NCBI GenBank assembly: GCA_030686995.1
Contig: CM060685.1
Coordinates: 26,422,065 to 26,486,064, forward strand
Direction of reading: 5' to 3'
Length of the DNA stretch: 64,000 nt
Source of the DNA: Artemisia argyi
Lineage: Eukaryota; Streptophyta; Magnoliopsida; Asterales; Asteraceae
Shown: positions 1-10,930 of the stretch, piece by piece
How positions within the stretch are numbered: position 1 is the first letter of the stretch
How the letters are laid out: each line of letters opens with the position of its first letter
The notes under the pieces: model-generated
The model's database searches: none
Told to the model about the DNA's origin: nothing
The model's input: the letters and a program-made list of their open reading frames with translations, nothing else
Made by a program: the position numbers and the translations under genes

Positions 1-23
1 TCCACCAAGTAATGTTGCCATTG

Positions 24-412
24 GAGTTCCAAGAGCAAAGGTTGTTTCAAACACACCCTGAATTGCAACATTGACTGTTTTGTCCACATTAGTTATCTGT
101 TTTGGCCTTGGTCTTTGCACCCCTGCCTTTTTGGCCTTGGTACTGCAAATACTATTTTTTTCTCATGTTTGCACACATGAAAAAGTAATGTCATGACTGC
201 ACAATTTCATGCTTGCAAGAAGGGTAAGAAACACTATTTTTTTCTTCACTGTCAATTGACTACTTTTGCAGTTTTGAAACACTAACCAAACATATATTTT
301 TCTCTATAAAAACCAAACACACCAACTAAGCTCCCACAACCCCATTCTACCTACTGAAATAATGAGTTCCAAGAACAAAGGTTGTTTCAAACACACCCTG
401 AATTGCAACATT
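24..412. repeat. 49-bp direct repeat pair (24-72 and 364-412)
   Basis: A 49-base segment beginning GAGTTCCAAGA occurs at 24-72 and again at 364-412 with one visible mismatch (G/A). The second copy starts two bases after the A of a possible ATG (362-364) and lies about 55 bases downstream of a TATA-like CTATAAAAA (303-311). This looks like a local duplication that placed a promoter-like stretch between two copies of a leader sequence. Confidence 0.8.
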
Positions 413-447
413 ATCTTTTATTTCATTTACACTATTATTTTTGTTAA

Positions 448-534
<87 letters not shown>

Positions 535-713
535 CAGAAATCATTAACATTGACAGCAGTGACTCAAGTTTATTTCACATATCAAGCAGTTTTGAAGGTC
601 CTCCAAATACATGGGCAGACTACTTTCCAAAGGGATATTCTGGATCAGGCACAAAAAAGAAAGATGCTAGGAAGGTTAAAACTCCAAAAAAAGACTGCCA
701 AAGAGCTTTTTAA
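362..713 (+). other. Possible small two-exon ORF spanning a TA microsatellite (unrecognised)
   Basis: A TATA-like box at 303-311 precedes an ATG at 362 that opens a short basic reading frame (MSSKNKGCF...). The (AT)n tract at 453-532 ends in ATTACAG, a plausible splice acceptor. It is followed by an open stretch reading IINIDSSDSSLF and ending in a lysine-rich tail (GTKKKDARK) with a stop at 711-713. No clear GT donor was found upstream, and other frames are also open here (550-837). I do not recognise the product. It may be a remnant of a transposon-encoded or lineage-specific protein, and coding status is weakly supported. Confidence 0.2.
453..532. repeat. (AT)n microsatellite
   Basis: About 40 uninterrupted AT units. 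Apparent YIYIYI reading frames on both strands through this tract are translation artefacts. Confidence 0.97.
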
Positions 714-839
714 TGAGAGGGTTCAGGTGCAAGGCCTGCCTAATGCTAAGACTTGTAAAGACAAAGGTATAAAACCATGGGAACCAAAAATGCCCAAAGT
801 TTGTTCAAAAGGGAAGGGTAAAAAGAAAATGTATTAGTT

Positions 840-1670
840 GAGTTAGGAAGTAATTTGAATAAACCAGTGTAATCCTTTTGTACTACTTTATTTGACTTTA
901 TGAATAAACATGTTGTCATTGCTTAATTTTCTCATTAATTGTTACAATATTTTGATTGTTGTGTTCATTAAGAAGAACTTGGGATATATTTTGTATTATG
1001 TTAATCAAAAGTTTCTGCTGCTAAGAAAACGTTACTGCAGCTGGGTTTGTACTGCTAGATATGAAGGTGCAGGGGTGGATTGGTAACATTTACACTTAAG
1101 GGTTTAAATCCCCAATCAAATCGATAACTTTTACATTATAGTTTTAAATTATTGTTCCAAACATTTAAAACTACAATTTGTATTAAAACAGCGAGCAAAT
1201 CTTTGTAAATTTTTAAAAAATAAAACAATCTATCTAAATTCATTTTTCAACTAACTTAATCTATTTAGGTAATGATTAACATAATTAAAGTAGATTACAA
1301 CAACTTCATTTATGTTACAAGGATAAATGTGTACATGGTTAATGGTCAAAGTTCAAATTTTAACCTTCCAAATTCCACAATTAATTTTTGTCGAATTACT
1401 AGGCCTATAAAACTTTTACCTTTTTACTGCATTTCATCATTCTCAAACAATTTCTAATTAACACATACTTTCTAATCTGCAAATAGATCAAGCAGGTTTG
1501 TGGATTTTGTTTCTTACACATATTTATCAGGTTTATAAAATCTCTACAAACATCTGTATTTAGATATATGTAACATCATTTTCTTTGGTCCATTTATAAT
1601 CGTTTTATTGCTTTATGTTTTACAACGGCATCATCCACACCACAACATACTGCAGTTTGGTATATTGCAA
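840..1670. other. AT-rich stretch, nothing recognised
   Basis: No convincing coding frame, RNA gene or terminal repeat was seen. The 61-codon frame at 1272-1457 has no recognisable motif. Confidence 0.5.
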
Positions 1671-1672
1671 AA

Positions 1673-1900
1673 ATGGACCAAATGAGGAAGAAGAAGATGA
1701 AGGCTTAGGAGAAGAATGAAAAGAAGGAAAGGAAGAAGTACAAATTAGCAAACAAGTTAAAGGCTACAATAAGAAGAAAGAAGAAAGCAAAACTTGAAGA
1801 AGATGAAACTGTCAGCCATGATTATCCTTTGTATCACATTGACTATGACAATCTTCATCTTGCTTATGATCAAGAGAAGGATCAAAAGTTTAGCTTTTAG
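1673..1900 (+). pseudogene. Lysine-rich ORF remnant with an in-frame stop
   Basis: An ATG at 1673 begins a frame rich in lysine and glutamate. It is interrupted by TAG at 1706-1708, then stays open for about 63 codons and ends at 1898-1900 after a Tyr/His/Asp-rich tail (DYPLYHIDYDNLHLAYD). Only the 3' end of this sequence recurs, at about 11214-11268, followed by the same downstream AT-rich sequence. This suggests a repeated, probably transposon-derived gene fragment. The family is not recognised. The reading frame is inferred from composition and the shared tail. Confidence 0.35.
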
Positions 1901-2055
1901 ATTGTTTTGTTATTTCTATTGTTATGTTTATATTTTTTTATTTAATGCAAGTAATGAACTGAATATGAATCGTTTAATTTTTGTGGCATTTTATTTTTCT
2001 CTCTAGCAGCATTAAGTTCTGAGTTACTAGCATTCACCCAAATTCCAATCCAAAC
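1836..2055. repeat. Dispersed repeat, left copy (partner 11214-11650)
   Basis: The sequence around 1845-1995 (CAATCTTCATCTTGCTTATG onward) recurs at 11214-11368. The segment at about 2007-2055 (AGCAGCATTAAGTTCTGAGT onward) recurs at about 11606-11650. The copies lie on either side of the retrotransposon at 2669-10534 and are in the same orientation. Confidence 0.8.
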
Positions 2056-2056
2056 C

Positions 2057-2663
2057 CGGAAATGCCCAAATTCACTTGGAGGTTCTTTGACTTTTGCAAA
2101 TGACAATCAAGTTTGACAATCTTTGCTTGACTTTTAACAAAGCATCATAACATAGTCAACAAAGCAACATAACATAATTAATCAACAAAAAGATAACTTG
2201 ATCATATAGTAATCGATAAATTGATTAACAAAGAAACATAAGATAAGTTTTCTTTGAACACAAAAACATTAAACTTCAAAGAAACATAACATAATTGATA
2301 AAAAAAAAACATTCAAATTCAAAAGATACTTCTAAATTCCTTTAACAAATGCGTGCTTGAAAGTCCAATTTAGTAATAAATAAGTTTGGTGAGGGGATTT
2401 GGGAGTCTGGTTCCTCCATTTAATATATAGGGATTTTGTTGCAAAAAAGGTCCCTAAAACGTCCCTCAACACTAAAGGTGCTACCAGCGTAAACTATCTA
2501 CTAGCAGCATTAACTGTGTACGTTAACATACCCAAGCACCGATGTAAATAACAATTATACAGAAACATTAATGGTAACATAGTGTTTCATACTGAATGAT
2601 TAAAACATTAAAATAACATAATAATCATTAATATCATCTTACATCAGGTTAAATTCAATGAAA
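2057..2663. other. Non-coding stretch with a second dispersed repeat
   Basis: No gene was seen. A segment at about 2418-2466 (TAGGGATTTTGTTGCAAAAA onward) recurs nearly identically at 11088-11136. Otherwise the sequence is AT-rich and unrecognised. Confidence 0.6.
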
Positions 2664-2668
2664 AATAT

Positions 2669-4602
2669 TGATGAGTGTGTAAATACTCATCATTTTTGTA
2701 CCCATTTAGACTATAAAAATGGCTGAAAACACACAAATATGCCGAATTATATTTCAAATATCGTTGGATTGTGTTTTTATGTGTTTTAGGTTCAAAAAGA
2801 TTGAAAACGAGGCAAAAGTGGACAAAACCGAGCACTCATTGGAAAGAGTACGGAATTATGAGTCCATCGTTAATTTAATTAGAGCATCCAGGCAATAGAC
2901 GAAAAATGTACAGAATTAGAAATTTGGAGCAAAAGTATGAGATTTTGAGCATTTATCGAAGATTATTGAAGCCCGAAGAAAAGGATCCGACTCGAGCCAA
3001 CTTTTGACTAAAGCCGAACAATGCACACTAATATTTATTAGGTACTCCATTTGTCCAGCCAATAGATTAGTCAGCCCAACTTTTCCCTATCTATACCTGG
3101 CCCAATCCAAATTAAGGAGGTGTTACTGCGTATAACCTAAGAGACAACAAAAAGGAAGAAATATATAGAGGAGCCGTCATCTTGGTCATTGGACAAACAC
3201 CACAAAAAATTCTCAGCCGCCTACAAATACTATGTATTTCTTTCATTTTACAAATCATTTGTCTTAATTGTTGTTGCATTAATTACTTTACTTTTCATAT
3301 CATTTGGTTTTAATTACTACCATTGTCATTATTAACTCATTATTACTTAATCAATAGCAATTTATTTCACTTTTATCTTTGTACGGTAGCTTATTTTGAG
3401 TCTCAACAACTTTTAAATTTAATTTTCGTTTAATGACTACACTCATTGAAGTTTCACTTTTCCATTTGTTTAAATTTGTTTTTGCTCTAACAGTTCGATA
3501 CTAGTCTTCTTGTTATTTTAATGTTTACTTTTAGATTTAAAATTGCTCTTACAGTTATAGTTCGTAAAAAAAAAGTTTTAAAACTTCACGTCTTGTTGCC
3601 CTTTTTATAAATTTCCTTGTAACTTTTAATCTTAAATCTAGTTAATTTAAACTAGTAGTCGTTGATGATTGATTTGTGGTTATGGAGCTATCAAGGAAGA
3701 TTTGGGTATATGAGCTTGTAGATTGGGTATTGAGTAGAATATGTTTTGGAGTTCATTTTATCCGTAGTCCTCATATTTGGTGACTTCTAATCCTTCTTCG
3801 ATTATCTCTTTTATATTTATTGCCTTGCTTACTTTAGTTATTATTGTTGTTGATTTTAGCCTCTTTAATATGCTTAGTGAGTAGATTTAATATATGCTTG
3901 TCAAGTGGGTTGTGATTTGAGAAATTAAGTGTGAAAAACTTAGAAATTGTTGATTAATAGTCTTTGGTTACTTGAATTGATTTTGAGTTGTTTTGACGGG
4001 CTTTTGTTAGAGTAATTAATTAAATATAGAAATTTTACTAAGAAAAATTAATTGTTTTCAATATAAACCAATGTTGTGAGAAAATAGTTTAATTTTGACG
4101 GGCATTAATTAAAAAGAGTCTTAAAATCGATAATTCACACTTGATGATCTTTTCACCACACTTGGCAAGCCTATCTTTTTATATCGTATTCTTAGCTTAA
4201 ATTTTATTGTTATTAATTGTAGTCTACTTTTTAATAGTTGATAGTTGCTTTTAATATTAGATTTGCGTTTATAGGGTTAATTTTCCTCTACTAGATTTTT
4301 AACACTTGTTATTTCCCGTTACGTATGTATTTTCAGTTTTAAAACGTTTGTAAGTATTCTACTTTCACGTAACCATTCTCATAGCTTGTTTAAGCTATTT
4401 TGTCTTATACTTCTTACTTCAATTAATCATAACCCTTTTCCATTCATATTCACCCGATCACAAATCCGTTTTAAATACCTTTGCACGCCTCGCTGGGACA
4501 TAACGACCCGGGGAAACCCTATTCTTCACCAGTTATCTTGCACTTTCTCCTGGGTTGACCTATTGACCGCACCCAGTTGACTGGTTGGTTTGGGAGGAGT
4601 CA
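2669..4602 (+). repeat. 5' LTR of the non-autonomous element
   Basis: Starts TGATGAGTG and ends GGAGTCA. The first 24 bases form an inverted repeat (TGATGAGT...ACTCATCA). A TATA-like ATATATAG lies at about 3161-3168; the 3' LTR reads ATACATAG at the matching position. The LTR is about 1934 bp with no convincing internal gene. Confidence 0.93.
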
Positions 4603-4607
4603 AATAT

Positions 4608-4625
4608 TGGCGCCGCTGCCGGGGA
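4608..4625 (+). other. Primer-binding site
   Basis: TGGCGCCGCTGCCGGGGA begins five bases after the 5' LTR. This is the PBS form typical of Athila/Calypso-type plant elements, described as tRNA-Asp-like; the tRNA identity is from memory. The same 18 bases occur in the minus-strand element at 59201-59218. Confidence 0.85.
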
Positions 4626-4904
4626 GGTTGTGTGCATATTCAAACGTATTTGAAGATTAGTGATATTTGGATATTCATTCCTTTGTATATTTACCATCCT
4701 TGTTCATATTTTCTTATCATATAAAAACAAAACAGTTCCCGAAAACATTTTAAAATCAGTTTTCAACGAACAAAAAAACCCAAAAAGATTTTCTTTCTTA
4801 TTTGTATATAAAATGTCTTTCCAAAAATCCAAAAATATTCATCTTTACCCTCCTACCCTTTTGATTCTTCATTCCTTACCCTCCCAAACCTTTTGATTCT
4901 TTCT

Positions 4905-6695
4905 ATGTCTCATCCACACCTTCTGATTTGCCATTGGTGTGGTAATCCTTATAATGGTGGCAATTGCTCCAGTTGTGGCCTGGTAGAGTCAGGAAACGGG
5001 TCTGTCTATAACCAAGATCCCTATTCCTACCATGACACAACTGATTTATTCCATCAGCTACCACACCATGAGACTCAGCAGTTTTACTGTTGTGAGTACT
5101 GTGGTGGTTCACACTACAGTTCTGATTGTCAATCGGGAAACACGCTTGTCTATGAGCAGTTTCCTGATCACGGTTATGACTACAGCACATACAACCCACA
5201 GCCACATCAGTTTTACTGTTGTGATTAATGTGGAGGTCCACACTTCAGTTCCGATTGTCAAACAAGCAATCCATTTCCTTGTAACAATTTTGACACATCG
5301 TATTATGACGAACCTCCACCTCAGCCAATTCATCAAAGTCTTCTCCTTGATCTTTTGGATTTAGTGAAAGATTTGAGAGGAATCATACATACCCCAGATA
5401 ATCCAAACCAAAAATCGATGGAAGAATTGTTAGCTGAAGAACAGGCTGCTAAAATAAATTCCCAGGATGCTTATGAAAGATCTGTTAGGGAATCAATTGC
5501 AAAAGAAAAAGCAGCCAGATCTAGCTCTCGATTTCGTTTCATTCCTGATGATAATGATGATGAAGATACCCTTGATATCCTTGGATTTTATAAAGATTCA
5601 TCAGGTTCATCAGATGAGATTCCATCAGTTGAGATTCCATCTCAACCCACTGTTATCACACCCGAGGTTCCCACTCACTCTTTAATCATGGGGAACGAGC
5701 ATCTTGACACTGTTCCTGAAAGGGAATCGGACGAATTCATAAAGTCTAGTGTTGAGGACCTTGTTCCAATCCCAAGAGAGTCACAGGGAATTCTTGATCA
5801 TTTATGTGATATCCCTCCTCCTCTTGTCTTCCCGACTGATCATGTTGAGATGTTCTTCGATTCTACTGATGACGATTCGTTATCTTGTGGAGACATCGTT
5901 TTTATGGAAGAATTACCTTCTAAGCTAGTTAGCTTAGAAGAAGAGAATGATGAGATTGACACTGAAATCAAGGATGAAGCACTTCGTGCAACATTATTGA
6001 ATGTCGATCTCCTCATTTCTAAAATCGAGGCTTTCAATATGAAACCTATTTCATCTCCTATCCCGATTAAGGATAGTGACATTTTCTCCGATGATCCTAT
6101 TCCGGAGTTTGAAGCCTTTACTTTTGATCATATGAGAGAGAAGATTAGTGGCAGTACCACTTCTCATTCTCAAATTTCTCTCCCCGAATATGATTCATTC
6201 ACCTTTGTGGAGTTCTCCGGTGAACTCACTCATATCATATCTCCACCGGAGTATGATAACTTTTACTTTGATCTAGACAAAGATGATCTTTGTGTTTCGG
6301 AGGGAAATATTCTCAATCTTGAGAGTTTGCTTGATATCAAAATCCCAACCCTCCCTCCCATTATATGTCTAGATCATATGAGCATTACTGATGAGATTCA
6401 TGATATATCAATTATGAATTCTTTTTCTGATGATGATGAATCTATCTTGATTGTCATCAAGATCTTTCTTCCCTTCTTCACCTACCGGGTGACTTCTCCT
6501 GTTCTTCATTCCTTCGGGAATGAAGACATTATTTTTTACCCCGGCATCACCGCTTATAATTTATACTATTTTAAGCCGGGTACTTATCTCATCGGTGTGG
6601 AACTTTCACGTGCTTCAAATGTTTGCCCAAACATCTTGAATGAAATTCCGATGGAGATTGTCTCTTCCACATGTTGCTTCCCCATGAACCAATGA
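4905..6695 (+). pseudogene. Retroelement zinc-knuckle protein, interrupted by one nonsense codon
   Basis: The frame starts at ATG 4905 and runs to the stop at 6693-6695, but TAA at 5226-5228 ends it at codon 108. The same frame reopens immediately and continues without further damage. The N-terminus has a CX2C-X8-CX2C pair and a CX2C-X3-H-X4-C knuckle. The stop falls inside the second knuckle, exactly where the intact relative at 57161-58924 has Tyr108. The rest is acidic (many D/E runs) with a short hydrophobic stretch near the C-terminus. The protein resembles, from memory, sequences abundant in Anthemideae retroelements. A Gag-like nucleic-acid-binding role is inferred from the knuckles; no capsid domain was recognised. 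Confidence 0.85.
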
Positions 6696-6746
6696 ATTCG
6701 GGGTCGAGTCAAGCTAGTGACTCGGTAAACAAAAACATTAGCATCA

Positions 6747-6807
6747 CATGGGTTTTCACCCATGCTATCTATCTTCTTTCTTATTTCTAACACTAAGTGT
6801 GGGGGAG
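6747..6807 (+). other. Stem-loop followed by a GTGTGGGGGAG tract
   Basis: CATGGGT (6747-6753), a TTTC loop and ACCCATG (6758-6764) form a 7-bp perfect stem. CTAAGTGTGGGGGAG follows at 6793-6807, just after the ORF. The minus-strand element has a decayed equivalent (complement of a C-rich tract at 56951-56965). Confidence 0.6.
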
Positions 6808-7026
6808 TTTCCTCTGCTGTTGTTTGCTCATGTTTGCAGGTACCCTTTGGATCGTGATGATTGACGTGCCTGTTTTCAATCCAGCCGGTCAATATTCTAT
6901 CCTTTTTCTAACGTTTATTTCAAGGATATCTTTTTAATCCTTTTTGTGAAAAACAGATTTCCGTTTCACACTTAAACATTAGTATTGCCTTTTTTCGTTC
7001 AAAGAGTCGGCATAATAGCCGGAACT

Positions 7027-7067
7027 TTGAATATTGAGGACAATATTCAATTCTAAGTGTGGGGGGA
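7027..7067 (+). other. Stem-loop (loop GAGGAC) plus purine tract module
   Basis: TTGAATATT (7027-7035), loop GAGGAC and AATATTCAA (7042-7050) form a perfect 9-bp stem. CTAAGTGTGGGGGGA follows at 7053-7067. The minus-strand element keeps the module at 56734-56775 with an 8-bp stem and the same loop. Similar GAGGAC-loop plus GTGGGGG sequences occur after the coding region of many plant Athila/Tat elements (from memory). The function is unknown. Confidence 0.7.
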
Positions 7068-7560
7068 ATTGTGTCGAATTTGTCACATATATTGTACCTG
7101 TTAGTGCCCTAGTACCCCTGTTTTTGGCAAAATTTTAAAATTTTTTGATAAAAAGAAAAGTGCTTTACACACAAAAATAGAATAAAAGAAGTGGTTTAGT
7201 CTTGATTAGGTTAGAACAAGGGGAATCCTGACTCTGCCAGAGTGTTGATCTGGCTGCTTCCTTAACTTTTTAGACTAAATTCTTAACGAAATGTGCAAGT
7301 GAAAATGCTAAGCGCAGAGTAGTTGGTTCTCTTTAGAGCTTATATGAGTAATCTGTGGCTTTTTCTCCCAGTAGCTCCTAATTGGATCTAAATACGTGCT
7401 GTTTTCAAACTTTTGACCATTAAAAGTTTTCGTTATGTAAAAAAGTTTTTATGCAAGGTTAATATAGAGTACTAGTTCAAATTTTTATTTAAATTTTGGA
7501 ACAAGCAACTTCCCTAAAATCTAAATAATATTGCAAAGTGAAGCAAGTAAAATTGCTGAA

Positions 7561-7697
7561 TGATGTGAAAAAAAAAAAGTATTGAAAAAAAAAAAAGAAA
7601 AGAAAAAAAAAAGAAGAAGAAAAAAATGAATGATGAAAAGAAAGGAAAAAATTGAAAAAATGAGAAAATGAAAAAAAAAAAAAAAAAAAAAAAAAAA
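7561..7697 (+). repeat. A-rich low-complexity tract in the element interior
   Basis: Runs of A interrupted by G and T (GAAAAGAAAAAAAAAAGAAG-like) cover about 135 bases. They produce a spurious phenylalanine-rich frame on the opposite strand. Confidence 0.9.
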
Positions 7698-7812
7698 TGT
7701 GTTGAATAGAATTAAAATAAATAAATAAAAGTTGCTTGTTCTCAAATTTAGATAGAAAGTTGAGCTAGTATTCGTTGATTTTGTGTAATGACTAAGCGGG
7801 AATTTAGAGATT

Positions 7813-8150
7813 GTCGAAGTCAAAGACCCCAAAAGCTCCGATACTATCCTTGAGGGTGTAAAAACCTAGCCTCCTAAGCCTCGGCTAAAAGGACAAGCTG
7901 AGAAGAAAGTCGCAACATGGAGTGATCTCACCTTTGAATCTTTAATCTCTAAATAATTGTTTGTTGTTATCTATTTAAGTTTTGATTTTAATGTGTCGGG
8001 GATATCAAAAATCTTTGAATCGAAATCCCGCCAATTCCGGTACTATTCTCTGTGGGGTGTCAAAAGCCTGGTCACCTAAACCAACTGGTTGGGATGTGCC
8101 GAGAAGAAAGCCGCTACATGGAAAAGGCTCTTTTTGACTCTTAAATTTCT
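7813..8150 (+). repeat. Two diverged copies of a ~115-190 bp internal repeat
   Basis: The segment at about 7829-7945 (CTCCGATACTATCC ... GAGAAGAAAGTCGCAACATGG ...) recurs in degraded form at about 8035-8150 (TTCCGGTACTATTC ... GAGAAGAAAGCCGCTACATGG ...). They are direct copies inside the untranslated 3' interior. Confidence 0.65.
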
Positions 8151-8560
8151 GAGGTTCCCGGTGAGTTAGGATTGGGCTTAAATAAATGACAACCATAATG
8201 AGCTCCGATTTTTGGTGGTCAAACTTTTGAAAATAAGCACACACACCTAAACTTTATAAATTGCGGGAGTAAAAAGTTAAGTCTCGACTTACACAGATTA
8301 TTAATATAAGTAGTGTTAGCATTTTTTACGAAAACATTTGCGCAAGGGTTTTTGAACTTAGTTAGAAGTATAAAAAGAGGATGACGATTATTATTCCCTA
8401 GAGACACCCAGTTTGTGTGAATCCCGTTCCATAATACCGTTTTTGGAAAATCAAGCATTTTGTTTACTTTCGTGTTAGTTTAAATGTCTCGCATTAAATA
8501 AAAAGTCGAAACGGGGTATACTTAATATTCTTTTGACCTTTCATTACTTCATATGATTGG

Positions 8561-8596
8561 ATTGCTAGGGACTAGCAATAGTTTAGTGTGGGGGAT
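8561..8596 (+). other. Stem-loop plus polypurine tract at the 3' LTR
   Basis: ATTGCTAG (8561-8568) pairs with CTAGCAAT (8572-8579). TTTAGTGTGGGGGAT then runs up to the first base of the 3' LTR at 8597. This is the expected plus-strand primer (PPT) position. The same arrangement occurs in the minus-strand element at 56180-56215. Confidence 0.8.
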
Positions 8597-10534
8597 TGAT
8601 GAGTGTGTAAATACTCATCATTTTTGTACCCATTTAGACTATAAAAATGGCTGAAAACACACAAATATGCCGAATTATATTGCACATATCCTTGGATTGT
8701 GTTTTTATGTGTTTTAGGTTCAAAAAGATTGAAAACGAGGCAAAAGTGGACAAAACCGAGCACTCATTGGAAAGAGTATGGAATTATGAGTCCATCGTTA
8801 ATTTAATTGGAGCATCCAGGCAATAGACGAAAAATGTACAGAATTAGAAATTTGGAGCAAAAGTATGAGATTTTGAGCATTTATCGAAGATTATTGAAGC
8901 CCGAAGAAAAGGATCCGACTCGAGCCAACTTTTGACTAAAGCCGAACAATGCACACTAATATTTATTAGGTACTCCATTCGTCCAGCCAATAGATTAGTC
9001 GGCCCAACTTTTCCCTATCTATACCTGGCCCAATCCAAATTAAGGAGGTGTTACTGCGTATAACCTAAAAGACAACAAAAAGGAAGAAATACATAGAGGA
9101 GCCGTCATCTTGGTCATTGGACAAACACCACAAAAAATTCTCAGCCGCCTACGAATACTATGTATTTCTTTCATTTTACAAATCATTTGTCTTAATTGTT
9201 GTTGCATTAATTACTTTACTTTTCATATCATTTGGTTTTAATTACTACCATTGTCATTATTAACTCATTATTACTTAATCAATAGCAATTTATTTCACTT
9301 TTATCTTTGTACGGTAGCTTATTTTGAATCTCAACAACTTTTAAATTTAATTTTCGTTTAATGACTACACTCATTGAAGTTTCACTTTTCCATTGGTTTA
9401 AATTTGTTTTTGCTCTAACAGTTCGATACTAGTCTTCTTGTTATTTTAATGTTTACTTTTAGATTTAAAATTGCTCTTACAGTTATAGTTCGTAAAAAAA
9501 AAAGTTTTAAAACTTCACGTCTTGTTGCCCTTTTTATAAATTGCCTTGTAACTTTTAATCTTAAATCTAGTTAATTTAAACTAGTAGTCGTTGATGATTG
9601 ATTTGTGGTTATGGAGCTATCAAGGAAGATTTGGGTATATAAGCTTGTAGATTGGATATTGAGTAGAATATGTTTTGGAGTTCATTTTATCCGTAGTCCT
9701 CATATTTGGTGACTTCTAATCCTTTTTCGATTATCTCTTTTATATTTATTGCCTTGCTTACTTTAGTTATTATTGTTGTTGATTTTAGCCTCTTTAATAT
9801 GCTTTGTGAGTAGATTTAATATATGCTTGTCAAGTGGGTTGTGATTTTAGAAATTAAGTGTGAAAAACTTAGAAATTGTTGATTAATAGTCTTTGGTTAC
9901 TTGAATTGATTTTGAGTTGTTTTGACGGGCAAAAGCCGTTAGATTAATTAATTAAATCTAGAAATTTTACCAAGAAAAATTAATTGTTTTCAATATAAAC
10001 CAATGTTGTGAGAAAATAGTTTAATTTTGACGGGTATTAATTAAAAAGAGTCTTAAAATCGATAATTCACACTTGATGATCTTTTCACCACACTTGGCAA
10101 GCATATCTTTTTATATCGTATTCTTAGCTTTAATTTTATCGTTATTAATTTTAGTCTACTTTTTAATAGTTGATAGTTGCTTTTAATACTAGATTTGCGT
10201 TTATAGGGTTAATTTTCCTCTATTAGATTTTTAACACTTGTTATTTCCCGTTACGTATGTATTTTCAGTTTCAAAACGTTTGTAAGTATTCTACTTTCAC
10301 GTAACCATTCTCATAGCTTGTTTAAGCTATTTTGTCTTATACTTCTTACTTCAATTAATCATAACCCTTTTTCATTCATATTCACCCGATCACAAATCCA
10401 TTTTAAATACCTTTGCACGCCTCGCTGGGACATAACGACCCGGGGAAACCCTATTCTTCACTGGTTATCTTGCACTTTCTCCTGAATTGACCTATTGACC
10501 GCACCCGGTTGACTGGTTGGTTTGGGAGGAGTCA
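8597..10534 (+). repeat. 3' LTR of the non-autonomous element
   Basis: About 1938 bp, aligned end to end with 2669-4602. Most differences are single substitutions, plus a small insertion/deletion cluster near 9928-9945. Confidence 0.93.
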
Positions 10535-10542
10535 AATATTGA

Positions 10543-10869
10543 TTACAAACCATTTCGAATGCCTTTGTAAATATCAACAATGTTTCCACGGATTTTTTCT
10601 ATTTCTTGATTCCGAAGATCAATTTTGTTCTTATGCGCCAGTATGATCTCTTGGTCTTTTTTGTTCTGTTCTTCCAACCGCGTGATTCGTTTGTTGTAAA
10701 GTTCAACCAACTGTCGTTCAGTACCATATTGGCCTGAAGAATGGCATTTGTCCCAGCACTCTTGGGTTAGGCCGTGGATTTTATATTTTTTTGGCATTGG
10801 AGAAGGAGGAGAAGTATCCCTTAAACGTTTTGTTTTCTTTGAAGCAGAATTTGAAGATGATGAAGCCAT
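10543..10869 (-). CDS. 108-aa basic, coiled-coil-like protein (unrecognised)
   Basis: The minus-strand ATG at 10867-10869 opens a frame starting MASSSSNSASKKTKRLRD and ending at TAA 10543-10545. An upstream in-frame extension to 10962 begins with GTG, so the internal ATG is preferred. A TATA box (complement of 10931-10938) lies about 60 bases upstream. The N-terminus is Ser/Lys/Pro-rich with nuclear-signal-like basic clusters (KKTKR). The second half is a K/E/I/L-rich helix likely to form a coiled coil. No family is recognised. The retrotransposon LTR abuts the gene: its TSD begins three bases beyond the stop. It may be a lineage-specific or transposon-borne gene; expression is unknown. Confidence 0.45.
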   Translation of the reverse strand: MASSSSNSASKKTKRLRDTSPPSPMPKKYKIHGLTQECWDKCHSSGQYGTERQLVELYNKRITRLEEQNKKDQEIILAHKNKIDLRNQEIEKIRGNIVDIYKGIRNGL

Positions 10870-10930
10870 TGCGTTAAAAAAAATTAAGTATGTAATGAAA
10901 AGATGAAAGAAGTTGGTTGTAATTCCTTTG

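Larger units (their letters stand above)
2664..10539 (+). mobile_element. Non-autonomous Ty3/gypsy-type LTR retrotransposon (Athila/Tat-like), with TSD
   Basis: LTRs at 2669-4602 and 8597-10534 are flanked by the 5-bp target-site duplication AATAT (2664-2668 and 10535-10539). Internally there is a primer-binding site at 4608-4625, one long zinc-knuckle reading frame (4905-6695, one stop), an A-rich tract and a purine tract next to the 3' LTR. No protease, reverse transcriptase, RNase H or integrase motif is present in the roughly 4-kb interior, so mobility must come in trans. By-eye comparison of the LTRs shows about 36-38 substitutions in 1.93 kb (about 1.9%), so this copy is older than its relative at 51955-63632. 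The clade assignment rests on the PBS type and the knuckle spacing. Confidence 0.93.

Noticed and set aside
347..550. Open frames reading YIYIYI on both strands
   Set aside because: Translation of an (AT)n microsatellite; the same applies at 39085-39292 and 43348-43680.
4903..5336. Minus-strand and alternative plus-strand frames over the zinc-knuckle ORF
   Set aside because: Shadows of the biased codon composition of the real frame, which is confirmed by its relative at 57161-58924.
7521..7832. Phenylalanine-rich minus-strand frame
   Set aside because: Complement of the A-rich tract inside the retroelement; no start context or conservation.
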